This document shows positions 48,001 through 50,158 of a DNA stretch of 50,158 nucleotides, one piece after another. The position numbers and the translations under genes were made by a program. Each line of letters opens with the position of its first letter. Position 1 is the stretch's first letter. The notes below the pieces were generated by a model. That model was not told where the DNA came from and made no database searches. It saw only the letters and a list, made by a program, of their open reading frames with translations. The DNA is from CAZXSK01 sp964642855. GTDB taxonomy: Bacteria; Planctomycetota; Phycisphaerae; SM23-33. The DNA lies in NCBI GenBank assembly GCA_964642855.1, contig CAZXSK010000025.1, positions 1 to 50,158 of the forward strand, read 5' to 3'.

Positions 48001-50158
48001 TAGCCGACTGGGGACGGGAGGCGGACGCTCCGTTCATCCTCACCGACGAGGCGGGTTGGGTCGGCACGCACCGTCACAGTGCGGGGGGCAACGATGCCTA
48101 CGTGTTCACGAACATGTTCCGTTACGAGATCGACCTGCCAGCCGGGGCGACCACGCTGACGCTGCCGACGGCACAGAACGTGCACATTTTCGCGATGACG
48201 CTGGCCAATGACCCCAATGCAGAAGCAACTGCTGCCCATCCTCTGTACGACACCATGCCGCTGGCATCTCTGGCTCCGATCATCGATGCGGGACAGGTGC
48301 TGGAGGATGCCGAACTGGGCAGATCTTTCTCTTTGTCCCTGCAAGCGGCGGCACTGCCCCAGGCAAGCTGGTCGGTGGAAGCTGGCGACCTACCCCCGGG
48401 GATGACCCTTACCTCCGGCGGGACCTACGAAGGGAGCCCGACGACCGAAGGGACCTTTGTCTTCACCGTGATGGCGGCCAACGAGTACGGCTCGGACACG
48501 CTGGAGTTGACCCACGAGATCTGCCCCGACGTCACCGGCCCGCAACTGCTCTCGGCCGATGCGCTTTCGACTACCCAGGTGCTGGTGACGTTCTCCGAAC
48601 CGGTGGACACAACTACGGCATCGCAGGCCGAAAATTACTTGCTGAGTGACGGCGCCGAAGTATTCAGCGCCCAGGTGAATCCGTCAGAGACGTCGGTGAC
48701 GCTGACGACCTCGACGTTGAGTCCGGAGAGCAGCTACATGCTGACGGTCGAGGGGATTCTCGACCAGGCCCAGCCGGCCAATCCTATCGCGGCAGGATCC
48801 CAGGTGATGGTTTCCTTCGCCGGCGACGGCTTGGCAGGGGTCTACTACGACAACATGGACCTGACCGGCTCGCGTATTGAGCGGATCGATGCCAGTGTGG
48901 ACTTCGACTGGGGTACCGCCGCACCGGATCCCCTGATCCACCAGGAAACCTTCAGCGTCCGCTGGACAGGTCAGGTCAAGCCGGAATTCGATGAGACCTA
49001 CACGTTCTATACGACCAGCGACGACGGGGTTCGTCTGTGGGTGGATGGGCAGTTGTTGATCGACAACTGGACTGACCATAGCGCCACGACGGATACGGGC
49101 ACGATCTCGCTCCAGGGCGGAACGCGCTACGACATCCGGATGGAGTACTACGAGAACGGGTGGGATGCGGTGGCCAAACTCGAATGGTCCAGCCCGTCCC
49201 AGTCGAGACAGATAATCCCCTCCGATCGCCTGTACAGCCAGTCCGTGCCCGACACGCCGCCAGTCGTGCTGTCGCGCCTTCGCCTGCCAGACCCGGCCGG
49301 CCAGCCCAACCGGATGACCGGCTTGCAATTGAGCTTCAGCGAGGACGTCGGCGAGACTCTCGATGTCGGCGACCTGACGATCGATGGCCCCGGTGGGGCG
49401 GTGGATCTGTCCGGCGCTAGCGTGTTGTGGAGCCAGACCTCCCTGACCGCGACCTGGGATTTCGATGGACTTGCCTTCCAGCCGGGCGACTACACCATCG
49501 TGCTGTCCGCTTCCGGCGTTGGCGACCGTTTTGGCGACGCACTCGACGGTGACGGCGACGGGGCAGGGGGAGATGACTACACCCTCGTCGAGAGCGTTGC
49601 TGCCGACGGAGATCTGAACCTGGATGGGACGGTTTCCTTCCTGGAAGCCGCGATGGCCGTCGCTCACGTCGGCCGGGCCGATGCGAACTGGTCGGACGGT
49701 GACATCGACGGCAACGGGACGGTAACCGTCGGTGATGCGGATGCCGCCGTGGCTGGCTACCTTGCCCAGCAGCAACCGGCACCGCCCTCGGCGGCGGAGG
49801 GAGTTCTTCTCACGAGTCGGATGGAAGAGCCATTGGCCCCTTCGCCCACGATGGAAACCGGTCCAGAATCGCCCGTGCTCATGGAGGATCTGCTTGTCGG
49901 CGTGACTGAATCGGGTTTCGGACGATCCGTGCTCCCGTCTCTGCAGATTGGCGATGTCGACGGGGAACGACTGGCGACTCCGGCGGTGGGTCCCGGTACG
50001 GGGTTGCCTGGGGGAGTCCCGGCCGCGCCGTCGCATGTGCAGGCTTGGCTTCCCAACGGGCCGCCCACGGGTTCTGCGACTGGCCTGTCGATGAATCTGT
50101 TTCTGGGCGAAGAGGCCGCCGATTGCGGGCCCCACGAGCTGTTCGTCGACATCCTGAG
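45012..50158 (+). CDS. secreted LEPR-XLL GH38 alpha-mannosidase with PA14 and dockerin-like domains (partial)
   Basis: Runs off the right edge: at least 1715 codons with no stop; all landmarks below share one frame. The start has AGGAA upstream. Residues 18-31 carry the LEPR-XLL motif (LLEVLEPRLLLSAA), a planctomycete sorting/export signal. From about 55 to 860 is a GH38 alpha-mannosidase: SHLDTQWRW (zinc ligands His72, Asp74), FLPDCFGFGY (nucleophile Asp187), WHQFHDDLPGT (His397, Asp398) and the beta C-terminal part. Then a He_PIG/Ig-like segment (DLPPGMTLTSGGTYEG, about 1125), an SbsA-type Ig domain (VTFSEPVD), a PA14 domain (about 1272-1412; YTTSDDGVRLWVDGQLLIDNW) and a dockerin-like pair (DLNLDGTVSFLEA and DIDGNGTVTVGDA, 1534-1570). 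It likely removes mannose from external glycans at the cell surface. Confidence 0.9.
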   Translation, partial: MTASTGRVLRQSHGLNCLLEVLEPRLLLSAASDLFPPPSQPAVPPGEASLESPAAQYDLTADNVLYTVATSHLDTQWRWTIQDTINNYIPNTLNGNFALFEDPTNPDYVFSFEGAFRYMLAKEYYPDLYSQLGDYVDQGRWAVAGSSIDAGDVNVPSPESLMRHVLYGNGYFRDEFGKTSVDIFLPDCFGFGYALPSVASHMGLKGFSTQKLSWGSSVPLPFDIGRWTGPDGESIVAALRPGAYIQTIRSDLSNDSGWLGTITDQGDQTGVYAGYKYFGVGDRGGAPDATSIDWLETSINGSGPVTVVSAASDQLFRDLTPSQVAALEEYDGEFLMKTHGTGCYTSQAAMKRWNRKNELLADAAERASVVADWLGAVDYEQDRLEEAWVRFLWHQFHDDLPGTSIPSAYEFSWNDEILSLNQFSSVLSTAVGGVTRAMDTQTVGQPIVVYNPVATDRTDFVEASVTFDTAPASVRVYDGTGTEVPSQIVGIEGRSATVQFQAAVPSAGFAVYEVRPSASPSQLTTGLSVTESSLENDRYLVTLDSNGDVSSIYDKDAGRELLSAPMRLELLDDNSSRWPAWEVLYNDVQATPRSYLGGPANVRIVEDGPARVALEVVRHADGSTFVQTISLAAGSDRVEFDTQVDWRTEGTLLKAAFPLTVANPQATYDLGLGTIQRGNNTSSLYEVPAQQWADITDTSGGYGVSVLNDCKYGWDKPSDDTLRLTLLHTPVAGSYSDQATQDLGAHRFTYAVVGHSGDWRSGQVPTEAAELNQPMMAFQAPRHSGTLGRSYAGVSVDDPGVAVRAVKKAEDSDEVIVRLQELYGLDGVAVELSMGQGIVSAREVNGFEEDIGPAAVSGGKLQVTMDHYQPRTFALTLAPPPVSLSGPSTQAVTLPFDTDVFSTDADRSDGDFDGNGRTFSGDLLPATVDVGGIGFAMGSSSPGENNALACNGQAVDVSGGFDKLYLLAASHGGEIPVTFDLDGESVELAIQDWDDRVADWGREADAPFILTDEAGWVGTHRHSAGGNDAYVFTNMFRYEIDLPAGATTLTLPTAQNVHIFAMTLANDPNAEATAAHPLYDTMPLASLAPIIDAGQVLEDAELGRSFSLSLQAAALPQASWSVEAGDLPPGMTLTSGGTYEGSPTTEGTFVFTVMAANEYGSDTLELTHEICPDVTGPQLLSADALSTTQVLVTFSEPVDTTTASQAENYLLSDGAEVFSAQVNPSETSVTLTTSTLSPESSYMLTVEGILDQAQPANPIAAGSQVMVSFAGDGLAGVYYDNMDLTGSRIERIDASVDFDWGTAAPDPLIHQETFSVRWTGQVKPEFDETYTFYTTSDDGVRLWVDGQLLIDNWTDHSATTDTGTISLQGGTRYDIRMEYYENGWDAVAKLEWSSPSQSRQIIPSDRLYSQSVPDTPPVVLSRLRLPDPAGQPNRMTGLQLSFSEDVGETLDVGDLTIDGPGGAVDLSGASVLWSQTSLTATWDFDGLAFQPGDYTIVLSASGVGDRFGDALDGDGDGAGGDDYTLVESVAADGDLNLDGTVSFLEAAMAVAHVGRADANWSDGDIDGNGTVTVGDADAAVAGYLAQQQPAPPSAAEGVLLTSRMEEPLAPSPTMETGPESPVLMEDLLVGVTESGFGRSVLPSLQIGDVDGERLATPAVGPGTGLPGGVPAAPSHVQAWLPNGPPTGSATGLSMNLFLGEEAADCGPHELFVDIL

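Noticed and set aside
46467..50135. Long minus-strand frames opposite the mannosidase
   Set aside because: The plus strand encodes GH38, PA14 and dockerin-like domains in one continuous frame; the antisense frames show no domain.

Overview
The window is GC-rich and almost fully coding. It comes from a chromosome that looks like Planctomycetota, most likely Phycisphaerae or a relative. The best single indicator is the LEPR-XLL sorting motif (residues 22-28, LEPRLLL) at the N-terminus of the very large secreted alpha-mannosidase that runs off the right edge. Supporting signs are dockerin-like and PA14 domains, many Gfo/Idh/MocA-, heparinase- and sugar-isomerase-type genes, and numerous small lipoproteins. 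The lineage is inferred; there is no rRNA gene here. An assembly gap of 100 N lies at 10119-10218.

Layout, left to right. 1-746: non-coding DNA with a striking repeat zone in a strict 10/20-bp register. 747-8264 (minus): a run of five catabolic genes (zinc alcohol dehydrogenase, TIM-barrel sugar isomerase/epimerase, QueG-like Fe-S protein, beta-hydroxyacid dehydrogenase, heparinase-like lyase lipoprotein). 8452-11192 (plus): guaB, then three small lipoproteins, two of which are paralogues. 11251-11934 (minus): an SRAP (YedK/HMCES-type) protein. 12212-18825 (plus): three overlapping genes, a hybrid histidine kinase, an LplT-like MFS transporter and an Aas-like acyltransferase/ACP/acyl-ligase fusion. 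18830-20707 (minus): a toroid lipoprotein. 20944-23633 (plus): a PanK4-type DUF89 phosphatase with lipB and lipA behind a consensus promoter. 23637-28599 (minus): a secreted protein, a second toroid enzyme and a metallophosphoesterase. 28729-29832 (plus): a Gfo/Idh/MocA oxidoreductase.

29929-36103 (minus) is a compact five-gene operon: TPR protein, membrane-anchored solute-binding protein, two permeases and an ATPase, with a perfect -10 box at one end and a clear intrinsic terminator at the other. It reads as a carbohydrate importer with unusual parts. 36235-41154 holds a membrane metallophosphoesterase, a GNAT acetyltransferase, an RNase Z-like / VOC / FMN_bind-like trio and a coiled-coil exported protein. 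41356-43246 is a MATE transporter overlapping tail-to-tail with a thioredoxin lipoprotein. 43582-50158 carries a GH-A-type glycosidase and the LEPR-XLL GH38 mannosidase.

Functionally the window suggests a polysaccharide-degrading heterotroph: secreted or lipid-anchored lyases and glycosidases, an ABC sugar importer, and cytoplasmic sugar dehydrogenases and isomerases. Beside these sit phospholipid repair (LplT/Aas-like) and lipoate synthesis genes that share acyl-carrier-protein chemistry. No CRISPR array, phage, transposon, tRNA or rRNA was recognised. The most unusual items are the phased repeat zone, the permease with extra membrane helices inserted in its core, the DUF89-lipB-lipA operon, and the mannosidase domain architecture.
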